DNA of 64,000 nucleotides from an uncultured Paenibacillus sp. GTDB taxonomy: Bacteria > Bacillota > Bacilli > Paenibacillales > Paenibacillaceae. The stretch spans positions 1 to 64,000 of the forward strand of contig CALAWP010000011.1 of the NCBI GenBank assembly GCA_937895345.1, given 5' to 3'. A program made the position numbers and the translations under genes. Position 1 is the stretch's first letter; the number at the start of each line of letters is the position of its first letter. This document shows, piece by piece, positions 32,558 through 42,400 of the stretch. The notes under the pieces were generated by a model that saw only the letters and a list, made by a program, of their open reading frames with translations, was not told the DNA's origin and made no database searches.

Positions 32558-32708
32558 CATGCCGCGATCGCTGCATGTCCGTGGCATGCTGATCGCGGCA
32601 TGTTTCTTGCACGCGGAGTTCAGTCCCCGCATAGGTTGCGTGTGTTGCCTTCTTGCACGCGGGAGTTCAGTCCCCGCATAGGCTGCGCGTGTTGCCTTCT
32701 TGCACGCC
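32558..32708. repeat. Inverted repeat and 46/47-bp direct repeats between xylA and xylB
   Basis: CATGCCGCGATC (32558-32569) and its exact complement (32591-32602) can form a 12-bp stem with a 21-base loop. Next come two direct repeats, 32606-32651 and 32652-32698, beginning CTTGCACGCG and containing GAGTTCAGTCCCCGCATAGG, plus a partial third. There is no ORF. The hairpin lies within the presumed xylAB transcript. Confidence 0.75.
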
Positions 32709-32736
32709 GAGATTGGCATGCGGATCGTCGTACTCG

Positions 32737-34050
32737 TTATACGCTGAAAATAACTTCGCTCAGCTTCAGGCGGATATTTTCTTGGCGGCCGGATTTGTTG
32801 ACAATCGGCGGATTCGTCAAAATGTATTGCTCCAGCGATTTCAGCGTCGCTTTGCCGGCCACGATATCGGCGCCGATGCCTTCTTTGAACGTGGCGTAAC
32901 GATCTTCCACGATGCTGTCGAGAATTTTTTCTTCGATCAGCTTGGCTGCGGCTTTCAAGCCCCATGCAAAGCTGTCCATGCCCGCGATGTGCGCCAGCAC
33001 GAGATCGTCCATCTCGAACGAACCGCGGCGTACTTTGGCGTCGAAGTTGACGCCGCCGCGGCCCAGGCCGCCCGCTTTGACAACCTCGTACATCGTCAAT
33101 GTCGTAGAGTACAGATCCGTTGGGAATTCGTCCGTATCCCAGCCGAGCAGCAAATCGCCCTGGTTCGCGTCGAGCGAGCCCAGCATGCCGTTGATGGCGG
33201 CCGTGCGGATTTCGTGCTCGAACGTATGGCCGGCCAGCGTCGCATGGTTCGCTTCCAGGTTCAGCTTGAAATGATCCTTCAAGCCGTATTTTTGCAGGAA
33301 CGAAATCGTCGTCGCCGCATCGAAGTCGTATTGATGCTTCGTCGGCTCTTTTGGCTTAGGCTCGATCAGGAATTGCGCGTCGAAGCCGATTTCCTTCGCA
33401 TATTCGATCGCCATATGGTAAAGGCGGGCCAGGTTGTCGAGCTCCAGCGCCATATCGGTGTTGAGCAGCGTTTCGTAGCCTTCGCGGCCGCCCCAGAATA
33501 CGTAGTTTTCGGCGCCCAGCTCCTTGCCGACCTCAAGACCTTTTTTCAGTTGAGCCGCGGCGTAAGCGTATACGTTGGCGTTGACGGCCGTGCCGGCGCC
33601 GTGCACGTAACGCGGATTCGAAAACATGTTGACCGTGTTCCAGAGCAGCTTTTTGCCCGTTTGCTTCATGTAGTCTTTCAGCATCGCAACGATAACGTCC
33701 AGGTTTTTGTTCGTTTCCTGCAGCGTTTCGCCTTCAGGAGCAATGTCGACGTCATGGAAGCAGTAGAACGGAATGTTCAGCTTCTCCATAAATTCAAAGT
33801 TCGCTTCTACGCGCGCCTTGGAGCGGTCCAGGCCGTCGTATTTGTCCCAGCTGCGAACCATCGTGCCTACGCCGAACGGATCCGTGCCGTTCGCGTTGAA
33901 CGTATGCCAGTAGGCGACGGCGAAACGAAGATGCTCCTCCATCGTCTTGCCCAATACGACCGCGCTTGGATCGTAATGCTTGAACGCAAACGGATTATTG
34001 GAGCCTTTGCCTTCGAATTGGATCTTGTCGATGCCTTGGAAATAACTCAT
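32737..34050 (-). CDS. xylA: Xylose isomerase
   Basis: Converts D-xylose to D-xylulose. 437 residues, class II length. The catalytic His is in FYCFHDVDIAPEGETL; metal ligands are in LIEPKPKEPTKHQYDFD, LNLEANHATLAGHTFEHE and LLGWDTDEFPTD; GGRGGVNFDAKVRR-type residues appear as GRGGVNFDAKVRRGSF. AAAGGAGGAT precedes the start. The divergent XylR gene and operator lie upstream. Confidence 0.97.
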   Translation of the reverse strand: MSYFQGIDKIQFEGKGSNNPFAFKHYDPSAVVLGKTMEEHLRFAVAYWHTFNANGTDPFGVGTMVRSWDKYDGLDRSKARVEANFEFMEKLNIPFYCFHDVDIAPEGETLQETNKNLDVIVAMLKDYMKQTGKKLLWNTVNMFSNPRYVHGAGTAVNANVYAYAAAQLKKGLEVGKELGAENYVFWGGREGYETLLNTDMALELDNLARLYHMAIEYAKEIGFDAQFLIEPKPKEPTKHQYDFDAATTISFLQKYGLKDHFKLNLEANHATLAGHTFEHEIRTAAINGMLGSLDANQGDLLLGWDTDEFPTDLYSTTLTMYEVVKAGGLGRGGVNFDAKVRRGSFEMDDLVLAHIAGMDSFAWGLKAAAKLIEEKILDSIVEDRYATFKEGIGADIVAGKATLKSLEQYILTNPPIVNKSGRQENIRLKLSEVIFSV

Positions 34051-34084
34051 GTTTTCAATATCCTCCTTTGGATCTTGGATAAAT

Positions 34085-34098
34085 GGAATGCGCTTACG
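34085..34098 (-). promoter_or_regulatory. Candidate CcpA cre site in the xylA leader
   Basis: Minus-strand CGTAAGCGCATTCC matches most positions of the cre consensus TGWAARCGYTWNCA. It lies downstream of the -10, a position used for roadblock-type catabolite repression of xyl genes. Confidence 0.45.
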
Positions 34099-34115
34099 CG
34101 GCTGTTGCTAATGAC

Positions 34116-34145
34116 AGAATACCACGAACGAACTTAGTTTGTCTA
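34116..34145 (-). promoter_or_regulatory. xylA promoter
   Basis: Minus-strand TAGACA (-35) and TATTCT (-10) with an 18-base spacer. The -35 lies inside the XylR operator, so bound XylR would block polymerase. Confidence 0.6.
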
Positions 34146-34158
34146 TTAAACAAACTAA
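34134..34158. promoter_or_regulatory. xyl operator (XylR binding site)
   Basis: A 25-base palindrome with arms TTAGTTTGT and ACAAACTAA. This is the Bacillus xylose operator pattern. It lies between the divergent xylA and xylR genes. Confidence 0.88.
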
Positions 34159-34212
34159 GATTGTGTTATACTATTTTCAACTCATTTGAACGCAGACGGA
34201 GGCCATCCGAAT

Positions 34213-35385
34213 TTGAAAACAAAAACGACGGGCGACTTGGCTCTCATCAAAAAAATCAACACCTCTATTGTCCTCGAATGCGTCATCAAACATGCGCCGC
34301 TGTCGCGGGCGGGCATTTCCGAAAAGACGGGCCTGAACAAAGCTACCGTGTCCAGTCTCGTGCAGGACTTGATCGACAGCCATCTCGTGCTGGAGATCGG
34401 GCCGGGCGAATCGAGCGGCGGCCGCAAGCCGCTAATGCTCCTGTTCAACGAGCAGGCGGGTTATGCGATCGGGATCGACCTTGGCGTCAACTATTTGAAA
34501 GGCGTATTGACAGACTTGGGCGGCAACGTGGTGAAGGACGTCCATCAAGCGATTAAGCGAGGCGCCGCCAGCAGCGACATTCATCTGGATGCGCTGACGG
34601 CATGCATCGAGGAGCTTGCAGCGGGAGCGCCCGACAGCCCGTACGGCGTCGTCGGCATCGGCGTGGGCGTGCCGGGCATCGTCGACGACGAGGGCACGAT
34701 TCTGTTTGCGCCCAATATGAAGTGGCGTCAGGTGGAACTGAAAAAGGCGCTGGAGCAGCGCTTCGAGCTGCCGGTTACGATCGACAACGAAGCCAATGCG
34801 GGCGCGCAGGGCGAGCAAAAATTCGGCGCCGGGCGAGGCATCCGCAACCAGATTTACGTCAGCGCCGGCATCGGGATCGGAACGGGCATTATTTTGAACA
34901 AGGAGCTGTTCAAAGGAACTTCGGGATTTTCCGGCGAGCTGGGGCACTTGTCCATTCAATTCGACGGCAAGCCGTGCAGCTGCGGCAACCGGGGCTGCTG
35001 GGAGCTGTACGCTTCGGAAAACGCCCTGCTGGAGCAAGCCGCGGAGCTTGGCTACGACAGTTTGGAAGATTTGCTGGAGGCGGCGGCGAACGGAGAGGAA
35101 GCGGTGCGGGAGCTGTTTCGCGGCATCGGCGACTATCTGGGAGTCGGCATCGCCAACATCGTCAACGTATTCAACCCCGACGTCGTCATTATCGGCAACC
35201 GGATGAGCAAAGCGGCGGAATGGCTGCTCCCCTCCATTCAGGAAACGGTCGACCGGCGGACGCTTTCCTATCATCGCGAACGAATGCGAATTCTGTTTGC
35301 GGAGCTGCAGGAGCAATCCGCCGTACGCGGAGCTTCCTATTATGCCATCCGGGAATTTTTGGACAAAATCAAAAGCGGACACTGA
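34213..35385 (+). CDS. xylR: XylR, ROK-family xylose repressor
   Basis: The N-terminal winged helix (SRAGISEKTGLNKATVSSLVQDLIDSHLVLEIGPGESSGGRKP) binds the operator. The ROK kinase-like domain that senses xylose follows, with IGIDLGVNYLKGVLTDLGG, IDNEANAGAQGEQKFGAGRG and SGELGHLSI. The ROK zinc motif is CSCGNRGCWE. The start is TTG at 34213, ten bases after GGAGG; an upstream in-frame TTG at 34186 lacks a ribosome site. It is divergent from xylA, which it should repress without xylose. A terminator begins within the end of the gene. Confidence 0.95.
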   Translation: MKTKTTGDLALIKKINTSIVLECVIKHAPLSRAGISEKTGLNKATVSSLVQDLIDSHLVLEIGPGESSGGRKPLMLLFNEQAGYAIGIDLGVNYLKGVLTDLGGNVVKDVHQAIKRGAASSDIHLDALTACIEELAAGAPDSPYGVVGIGVGVPGIVDDEGTILFAPNMKWRQVELKKALEQRFELPVTIDNEANAGAQGEQKFGAGRGIRNQIYVSAGIGIGTGIILNKELFKGTSGFSGELGHLSIQFDGKPCSCGNRGCWELYASENALLEQAAELGYDSLEDLLEAAANGEEAVRELFRGIGDYLGVGIANIVNVFNPDVVIIGNRMSKAAEWLLPSIQETVDRRTLSYHRERMRILFAELQEQSAVRGASYYAIREFLDKIKSGH

Positions 35386-35404
35386 ACAGGTGTCCGCTTT
35401 TTTG
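35371..35404. terminator. Bidirectional terminator between xylR and the 1,894-residue protein gene
   Basis: Perfect 12-bp stem AAAAGCGGACAC/GTGTCCGCTTTT, T-rich on both exits. The xylR stop codon is in the loop, and the minus-strand gene ends at 35407, just beside it. Confidence 0.9.
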
Positions 35405-35406
35405 CT

Positions 35407-38400
35407 TTATTTCACGCGATGAACGCCCGCGATTTGCGATACGGTTCCTTTAATTTCAATCGCAACCTCCGTCGTTTTGACCGTCCCGTTATTGTAGTAT
35501 GCCGTGAAAACAAAGCGGTACGGGCCGTCCTTCAGCTCCTGCTCGAAGCCTTCCTCCCACAGTTCTCCCGTCCACGCCGTGCCCGCTCCGTCCGCCTTCT
35601 TCAACTCCAGCCTCCTCGACCCGAATACCGCCTCCACCCGTTCCGCCTTCGTCGCCGTTTCGGTTGCGGTCGTATTGGAGACAAGCATAAACTTCTCCCC
35701 CGCCCAGAAGACGTTGTAGCCGCGAGGAGCTTCCGCGTCGCCGCTTTGCTTCAAGTTGTAGTCCATCCGGCGCCGATTCCATTGGTCGGTATGATTCACT
35801 TCGCCCGACACGGTCAACGGATATACCCGTATCGTCTTCTCCGCCATGACGGGAGCCGCTCGGCCGTCGCTGACGGTCAGCTTCATCCGCCAGTCGCCCG
35901 TCTCCGTCATCCGATGGACGGGAGCCGTCGCCGGATACGGGCGGTTAAAGACGTAGTCGAATACGTGCCGGCTGCCCGAAGGGGCGGTTAATTCGTACTG
36001 GACCGTCAGCGTATCGCCGTCCTGGTCGTCGATCTTGGAGGAAAACGCCACCGTATCTCCCTCATACACCGGCTGCGGCGACCAGTCGAAGTCCGCCGTC
36101 GGCGGGCGGTTATTGACGATTTCTACCGTTTGGGCGACCGTTTCCGTATTCCCGTTGGGCGTTCTCGCCCTCCATTCGAACGTATAGCGGCCGTCCGGCA
36201 TTGGACCGACCGTAAACGCGGCGGACCAATCCTTCAGACCGTAACCCGTTGTCCGGACCGTTGCGGAAGTCAAATTGACCGTTCGTTGATATGCCGTTCC
36301 CTTGAACATCGTCACCGATACCGCATTGCCGTTTACGGCGGCGTCCGGATATTTGGTCGTGTCCGCCTTCAGCTTATAGCTGTCCCCGACGACCAGCGAA
36401 GTGAGATGCTGAGCCGGCGAATCGACGGCATCGATTCTTCCGCTCAGCCGAATCGGCGTTGCGACTCGAACCGTATACGTATGGGCGGCGGTCGATCCCG
36501 CGACCGAGCCGTTGCCTCTCACGGTAAACGTATACGTGCCGTCCGGCGTCGTATTCGGAATAACAAACCTTTCATCGGCCCAGCTGATGTCGTTGCCCGT
36601 CTTCACGCCCGTATAATAGGGAACCGTGCGCGAAATGTAGCTGCCCATCGCAAACTGCAATTGGATGGCGTACGGATAACGCGTCCACAATTCGTAAGCG
36701 ATCAGACTTTCGCTGGCCGGAACGCCGTTTAGCGAAAAGCCATCGTAAGCCGTCTTCAGGTTCGATTTCATTTGCACCGGCACGGCGGATGGAAGCACGT
36801 ACGTCCTTTGCAGCGGATCGGACCAGACACCTTCGATATCTTGAACGATATATTCCAGCAGGTAGGTGCCCGGCGGGACCGATTCCGGAATGCGGGTATA
36901 CACCTCCCCCGTTCCCCGGTTCGTCAGCTTGATCGACCGGGCCTGAATGCCGCGGTCCGTAGCCGCCCGCGTCACATTATGGTCCAGGTCGTAGCTCATA
37001 TCTACCCAAGTGGTCCGATACCGGTTCGAATCCGTCATATAGTCGAAGTCGAGCCATACGTCCGGAATCGGTTTGCGGTGTACTAGCACTTCGACTGCCG
37101 ATTCGTTCGAATAATAGGCATAATGTTCAAAGTTAGGATCTTCGGACGGCCGATCCTTCGTTTTGCGAAACAGCATATATTTGCCCGGCTTCTGAAACGT
37201 GACCGCCGATTGATAAGGCTGCCAGTTGGCGTTCAACTTCTCGGATGCGAGCGTTTGGCCGTTGAATTGGCCGAAACCTTCCGAATTGTCGTAATAATAA
37301 GGGTCGTGAACGATTTGGAGCAGGTCTTCCTGCACCGGATCGTCCTCCCAGTCGAAATAAGCCGTCCTCGTAATCGTCTCTTCCCCGACCAGAATGAGTC
37401 TTCTGGGCGTCTCGGGATTGCTTTCGGAGATATAGGCGATCACCTCGCCTACGATATCTTCAATCGGCTTGTCGTTGGCGATAAACTTCTCGTGACCGAT
37501 TTGCGATTGGAACTCGGAATGGCCGACCAGGATCAGCTTGGCGTCATGTTTGCTCATCACATTTTGCAAATCGGCCAGCTGCGACGCTTTATTATCGGAT
37601 ACATAAATGACGTATTTGTTCGGGACGGGCCGCATAAACGAAGCGTCGTACGGCTGGCGAACGCTCTTGGAAATCGTGCCGCTGTAGAAGCCCGTCCAGC
37701 TGTCGTATTCGACCATCCGCGGAACCCACTCGTCGCGCGTCCAATATACGGTGCCGGAATACGTCGCTCGATAAGTCCGGGTGCAGCTCGACCCCGGCCT
37801 GCCGAAATCCGGCGGACAGCTGTCGTTGGTGCTTTCTCCTTTGCGGTCCAATGTTCCTCTATATTTACCGTCGTTATACGATTTCGAAGATGGACAGACC
37901 GTCGTCGAAGTGCTTTTATATTCTCCGTCATCGGTATAATGGGCTTTGACCGTATTGGTGCAGCTGTCGCTGGCCGTCTTTGAATCGGTTACGGTCACAA
38001 ATCTGCCCTCGTCCACGGAAAACGGCGCGTTGGAGGCGCTGCTTAACGATAACGTCCCGCTGTAACCGTTGGAGCTGTAATAGATGCTCGACGATGGATA
38101 GGATGTGCCCGTATGGTTGCTCGTGCTGGCCGATTGCGTGTACGTATACGTCCGCATATCCCATATATCGAGGTTGGCCAGCATATTCGCCCGGGTAAAA
38201 GCGTTCGTGATCGAAACTCGGTTGTTTCGGATGTAATCCGTCGACGCCTGCTTCAAATTCGAATCCAGCATCCAGTAGACGTCCATATCCGGCATTTCGA
38301 TCGGGATATCCATATACATCGTGCTGGCCGGAGCAAAATTATCGATAAAAAAGTACGTTTCAATCGTCTTTTCCTTATCGTCCTCCGGGACGATAAATTC

Positions 38401-41091
38401 CATCAGCCGTTCCTCGTCCGTCCCTTCCTTCGCATAGGCTTCGATTTTGTATTGCCCCAGCTTGTCCATCTTCGGGATGGCCGTGACGTCCCCGTCCGTT
38501 TCGTAAACGAGCGTATCGAAGGTGCCGTCGTTGTCGCGGTCGTGATAGACGCGCAGCGACTTTTCCGCTATGTAGTCTCCGTCCGTGCTGACCACGTCGT
38601 AAAAGAGCTTCAGATCGTCCAAGCGGCTGATCTGATTGGCGTAAGCGTGGGCGATGATGGCCGGCGTATGATCGGGCATAATTTCATATTCGACCACATA
38701 AGGGTCGGAATACCGAGTGATCGATTGGCCGTTGCCGTAAGGAATAACGCGTTTGGCGGCTATGCTGATCTTGTAGCGGCCGGTCTCTTTATACATAAAC
38801 ATTTTTTCGGACAAGTTCGACTCGCAATACCCTTCCCTGCATTTCAAGCCGGGGTCGGTCGGATCAACGTAGCTGAACGAAGTAATTTCCAGCGGGGCGT
38901 TCTGCTCCACCCACTGATCGTTGCTGGCCGCCGACTGGTCGTAGGCGCGCATCGTCCGGTTCTGCTTGTATAAGCCTTCCAGCCGGATCGATACTCTCGG
39001 CTTGGACTCGTGGATGACGACATGTTGAATTTTGAACGATTCCGTTCCATCCGGCGCGGTAAACGTCGTTTTCACTTGCCGGAGGCCGATTCGGTCCTCC
39101 CCAAAAATAAATTGCCCACTAAAAAAACGCTCCGCATCGATTTCAATCCCATCAATGTAGACACGCTTTGCAAAATCGTTATATCGAGCCGGTTCTTCGC
39201 AGCTCTTGCTAGGGATATAGCCCGGCGGTGCATCCGTCACGGGGAATGGAACGACATCATACCAGTTCAGCGGCCAATCGGCTTCCGGCGAAATATATTG
39301 GGGAGGCGACGGCAGCATTTCGCACGTTAAAGCGGCGGCGTTCTGAACAACGACTATCGTTTTCGTTGCAGTAGACTTGTTATTCGTCGTCACGTCCTTG
39401 TCCACGATCGTTTGTTTAATATGGAACGTCTTGACAACTCTTTGGTTCGACGTTTCGCTAAACTTTGATTTCATAAAGTCATAGAGATACGCTTCCACGG
39501 CCGCTTGATCTAAATAGCCAGGCGTCGGCGCTTTGACTTCGGGAATGGCCGGATCGAACGTGCGCGTCGCCTTGGTGCCGTCGTCGGCATTCGTAATCTC
39601 GAACTCGTAATAATCGGCATCCTTCCCGTACGAGAAATCCTGGTAGCCCACTTGCTTGCTTGCGAACTCGCTTCTCTTCTGGAATTGGACGCTCGGCGCT
39701 ACCGCAAAATCGCTTTTCATGCTGGCCTTGTCGCCGTCCAGGGGAATGACAAGATCGCAGTTGGCGGACGCTTGCGATGGTTTAGAATCTGTATGATTGC
39801 CATTATACAAATTGACGCGGGCGGTAGTCTTAAATTCTTTGGTTCCGTCTGAGGTTTCCGTAACTTTCTGCGTGTCGATCCGCAGTTTGAAAATGCCCGT
39901 CGCTTGATTGTCTTTCATGATCACGCCATCGCTTTTCACCTTCGAATCCAACGTAATGAGCTTGTTGGTTTCCTTATCGGTTACATGCAGCTTCCAAGAG
40001 GCGATATCTTTGCGGGTATAATAGCGATTCTCCATGACGATGTTGTCATGATATTTTTCGTCTTCAAGCGTGCCGACCAGCTTCACTTCTACATCGATAT
40101 ACCGTTCTTTCCCGAGCGGTATCCCGCCCTCTTTAACTGGAGTGACAACGCAGCTTGCGGGAGGCTGTCTTTTCTCCGGTCCTTCAAGCTTCAATAACGG
40201 AAAGGATTGATACCATAAAGAATGAGAAACCCAGCTGTAATGATACATCATGCCGATCCCCGGTTCCCACACCGTAGGGTTTTGGGGGATGTTCATGTAG
40301 TTGCGGAAATCGGTGTTTTCATCATTTCGGGGTAAAACTGAATAGCGATTACTATACTTAACGCCCTGTGATATATTAAACTCCATAGATCGATCAATGT
40401 TGTCTAGTATATTATCAAAATCCGAAAGAGTAACTACAACATTTTCAGCTTGTCCATAGGCTGGTCCCGGCCCACCCGGTTTATAAATATAACTGTCCGG
40501 CAAGTCTTTCCACGGCTGAAAAACCCAGTGTTTCTTTTCAAGCGGCGTACTGGTGCTGTCGTCTCGAATGAAATGGTCGTTTGGATACAGCGATCCTGTT
40601 TCATCATAACCTAAGAAACGATACTCCCCGCGTGTATTACCGCCTGTTCTAAAGTCATAAGCAGAAAAATGTCCTTCGTTTGGATACACCTTGGCATTTT
40701 CATCTTGCCAGCCGGACTTGAAATCTTGAATATGACCTGGAATGTCGTCCGGTGTACCGTATACGATCAAGTACCTTTGCCCTCTTGTTTTGACGGCAGC
40801 GTTTGTATTGGGATCGCGGCTAATGACCCACGTTTGGCGATAATAAATATCCGAATTAAACTTATATCCCGAACTTTTTCCGTCCTTTGGCTCGGAACAC
40901 GGCGGTATATGCGAAGGAATTGGACCGTCTGCTACAGGGTTATACCCGCATTTATTCGCAAAACCGTTAATGGTAGAAGGTGGTTTTTGACTAGCCGCTT
41001 CGACATTGGTTGTCGTAATCCAATCAAATGGAGACAGCAAAAAAATAGCTGTCAGCAGCACGGCTATTCTTTTTTTCCAAACTCGCTTCAT
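35407..41091 (-). CDS. Very large exported protein with Ig/PKD-like modules, function unknown
   Basis: 1,894 residues beginning with a signal peptide (MKRVWKKRIAVLLTAIFLLSPF ... VEAAS). Residues about 35-460 are a unique region with paired Cys. About 1000-1150 contain four copies of Tyr-x-Gly-Thr (YSGTLSLSS, YRGTLDRKG, YSGTVYWTR, YSGTISKS) among Cys pairs. About 1160-1220 form an alpha/beta segment, VIYVSDNKASQLADLQNVMSKHDAKLILVGHSE. Several Ig-like beta modules follow, one PKD-like (PTADFDWSPQPVYEGDTVAFSS, near 1670). No SLH or LPXTG anchor. It is the third gene of an operon with two SLH proteins, so it may be held at the surface by them. The first ~300 codons are visibly more A+T-rich than the rest. 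No family recognised. Confidence 0.88.
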   Translation of the reverse strand: MKRVWKKRIAVLLTAIFLLSPFDWITTTNVEAASQKPPSTINGFANKCGYNPVADGPIPSHIPPCSEPKDGKSSGYKFNSDIYYRQTWVISRDPNTNAAVKTRGQRYLIVYGTPDDIPGHIQDFKSGWQDENAKVYPNEGHFSAYDFRTGGNTRGEYRFLGYDETGSLYPNDHFIRDDSTSTPLEKKHWVFQPWKDLPDSYIYKPGGPGPAYGQAENVVVTLSDFDNILDNIDRSMEFNISQGVKYSNRYSVLPRNDENTDFRNYMNIPQNPTVWEPGIGMMYHYSWVSHSLWYQSFPLLKLEGPEKRQPPASCVVTPVKEGGIPLGKERYIDVEVKLVGTLEDEKYHDNIVMENRYYTRKDIASWKLHVTDKETNKLITLDSKVKSDGVIMKDNQATGIFKLRIDTQKVTETSDGTKEFKTTARVNLYNGNHTDSKPSQASANCDLVIPLDGDKASMKSDFAVAPSVQFQKRSEFASKQVGYQDFSYGKDADYYEFEITNADDGTKATRTFDPAIPEVKAPTPGYLDQAAVEAYLYDFMKSKFSETSNQRVVKTFHIKQTIVDKDVTTNNKSTATKTIVVVQNAAALTCEMLPSPPQYISPEADWPLNWYDVVPFPVTDAPPGYIPSKSCEEPARYNDFAKRVYIDGIEIDAERFFSGQFIFGEDRIGLRQVKTTFTAPDGTESFKIQHVVIHESKPRVSIRLEGLYKQNRTMRAYDQSAASNDQWVEQNAPLEITSFSYVDPTDPGLKCREGYCESNLSEKMFMYKETGRYKISIAAKRVIPYGNGQSITRYSDPYVVEYEIMPDHTPAIIAHAYANQISRLDDLKLFYDVVSTDGDYIAEKSLRVYHDRDNDGTFDTLVYETDGDVTAIPKMDKLGQYKIEAYAKEGTDEERLMEFIVPEDDKEKTIETYFFIDNFAPASTMYMDIPIEMPDMDVYWMLDSNLKQASTDYIRNNRVSITNAFTRANMLANLDIWDMRTYTYTQSASTSNHTGTSYPSSSIYYSSNGYSGTLSLSSASNAPFSVDEGRFVTVTDSKTASDSCTNTVKAHYTDDGEYKSTSTTVCPSSKSYNDGKYRGTLDRKGESTNDSCPPDFGRPGSSCTRTYRATYSGTVYWTRDEWVPRMVEYDSWTGFYSGTISKSVRQPYDASFMRPVPNKYVIYVSDNKASQLADLQNVMSKHDAKLILVGHSEFQSQIGHEKFIANDKPIEDIVGEVIAYISESNPETPRRLILVGEETITRTAYFDWEDDPVQEDLLQIVHDPYYYDNSEGFGQFNGQTLASEKLNANWQPYQSAVTFQKPGKYMLFRKTKDRPSEDPNFEHYAYYSNESAVEVLVHRKPIPDVWLDFDYMTDSNRYRTTWVDMSYDLDHNVTRAATDRGIQARSIKLTNRGTGEVYTRIPESVPPGTYLLEYIVQDIEGVWSDPLQRTYVLPSAVPVQMKSNLKTAYDGFSLNGVPASESLIAYELWTRYPYAIQLQFAMGSYISRTVPYYTGVKTGNDISWADERFVIPNTTPDGTYTFTVRGNGSVAGSTAAHTYTVRVATPIRLSGRIDAVDSPAQHLTSLVVGDSYKLKADTTKYPDAAVNGNAVSVTMFKGTAYQRTVNLTSATVRTTGYGLKDWSAAFTVGPMPDGRYTFEWRARTPNGNTETVAQTVEIVNNRPPTADFDWSPQPVYEGDTVAFSSKIDDQDGDTLTVQYELTAPSGSRHVFDYVFNRPYPATAPVHRMTETGDWRMKLTVSDGRAAPVMAEKTIRVYPLTVSGEVNHTDQWNRRRMDYNLKQSGDAEAPRGYNVFWAGEKFMLVSNTTATETATKAERVEAVFGSRRLELKKADGAGTAWTGELWEEGFEQELKDGPYRFVFTAYYNNGTVKTTEVAIEIKGTVSQIAGVHRVK

Positions 41092-41106
41092 ACGGTTACT
41101 CCTCTC

Positions 41107-42381
41107 TTAGTATCTCATAACGAGAAAGTAGTATTGGCCGCTGGTATACATCCTGTAATCTTTCCCGTTGAATTTAAAGTATTGGATGTCCTTTCCGGTC
41201 GATCCAGCCTTTTTCTCATAAGTTTCCATTAATTTTTTCAATTCAGAGCCTTTGCCGTTACCAGCATAAAGTTCTAAGATAGCGTCAAAAAATTTTGAGC
41301 TATGCTCTAGTTTTTTAGATTGTAAATAGCTTACAAATACTTCGCGAGTGGTTCCATTACTAACTCCTGCCCCAATTTCCGCCAAAGGTCGCTGGTCGAA
41401 GTAACCCATTCGCGTATAGAAAACAAACTTCTCATAATCATCATGAGAGTTAAACACACTTAATGCAGGAACATAAGAAGGATCTAAATACCCCGTTGTC
41501 ACATGTTTATCACCAAGTTCAATCAATTTGTGATAAGTATCGTATTTGAATTTATCGCTTATCAATGTTATGTTACCGTTCTTCTCAATGTAGTATTGTC
41601 CTGTTAAATCAGGCTTAAATGGTTTCCGAAGCGACTTATCGCGAAGCCTCAAAACCATTGTTAATGCTTCGGCTCTCGTAACGTAACGCTGCGGATAAAA
41701 ATATTTATTGGGATAACCATTCATTAATCCAGACATTAATACCATTGCCCTGTTTGTTCCTGCTACTTCTGAAAACGAATTGAAATCTTTAAGGCCGCTG
41801 TTTCTAATAATGAAATCCTCATAAAGCCCATCAATACTTCCCTCATACCGCTTATACCATGTACCTAGTAAATAGCTTGCTTCTTCCCTTTTAATTTGTT
41901 TCTTATAACGGTCATAATTATTTTGGGGAAATAATGAATCATTATCACTGAGAAAAGGAATCGCCTGCAAGAAATCAATGTAAGGCTTTGCCCAATATCC
42001 AGAACTTGCATTTATAAAATTGAATTTTAATTCCTTAACTTTGGACTCAATTCGCATCGTATAGAGTGGCTGGAACATATACAGCTCGTCCAACCACTCA
42101 GGATCAAACTCCGTCTTCCCGTTTGTCGTCTTCGAGAATACCTTCAGCATCATGACAATAAACTCGTCGGCTTTGACGACTGCGTCCGGCTTGAATGTGC
42201 CGTCTGGGTATCCATCCACCAGACCGCGCTTGTAAGCCTCCAAAATCGTATCTTTGGCCCAGTGCTTTTCTATATCCGGAAAGGGCAACGGTTCGGCCGC
42301 AGCCGTTCGATCCGCCCCAATCGTTCCTGTCAGCCCGACTATGAGGGCCAGCACAACCATTCCGTTTATCCATCGTTTCAT
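41107..42381 (-). CDS. S-layer homology (SLH) domain protein
   Basis: Signal peptide, then an SLH domain (FPDIEKHWAKDTILEAYKRGLVDGYPDGTFKPDAVVKADEFIVMMLKVF). A second, looser one covers the YWAKPYIDFLQAIPFL and KREEASYLL region, and a third lies near residues 205-250 (RAMVLMSGLMNGYPNKYFYPQRYVTRAEALTMVLRL). SLH domains bind pyruvylated secondary wall polymer, tethering the protein to the cell wall. The C-terminal ~170 residues (from FKPDLTGQYYIEKNG) are unrecognised. Middle and 3' parts are A+T-rich relative to neighbours. It is the second gene of the operon. Confidence 0.9.
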   Translation of the reverse strand: MKRWINGMVVLALIVGLTGTIGADRTAAAEPLPFPDIEKHWAKDTILEAYKRGLVDGYPDGTFKPDAVVKADEFIVMMLKVFSKTTNGKTEFDPEWLDELYMFQPLYTMRIESKVKELKFNFINASSGYWAKPYIDFLQAIPFLSDNDSLFPQNNYDRYKKQIKREEASYLLGTWYKRYEGSIDGLYEDFIIRNSGLKDFNSFSEVAGTNRAMVLMSGLMNGYPNKYFYPQRYVTRAEALTMVLRLRDKSLRKPFKPDLTGQYYIEKNGNITLISDKFKYDTYHKLIELGDKHVTTGYLDPSYVPALSVFNSHDDYEKFVFYTRMGYFDQRPLAEIGAGVSNGTTREVFVSYLQSKKLEHSSKFFDAILELYAGNGKGSELKKLMETYEKKAGSTGKDIQYFKFNGKDYRMYTSGQYYFLVMRY

Positions 42382-42400
42382 ATCCGTATTCCTCCTCGGA

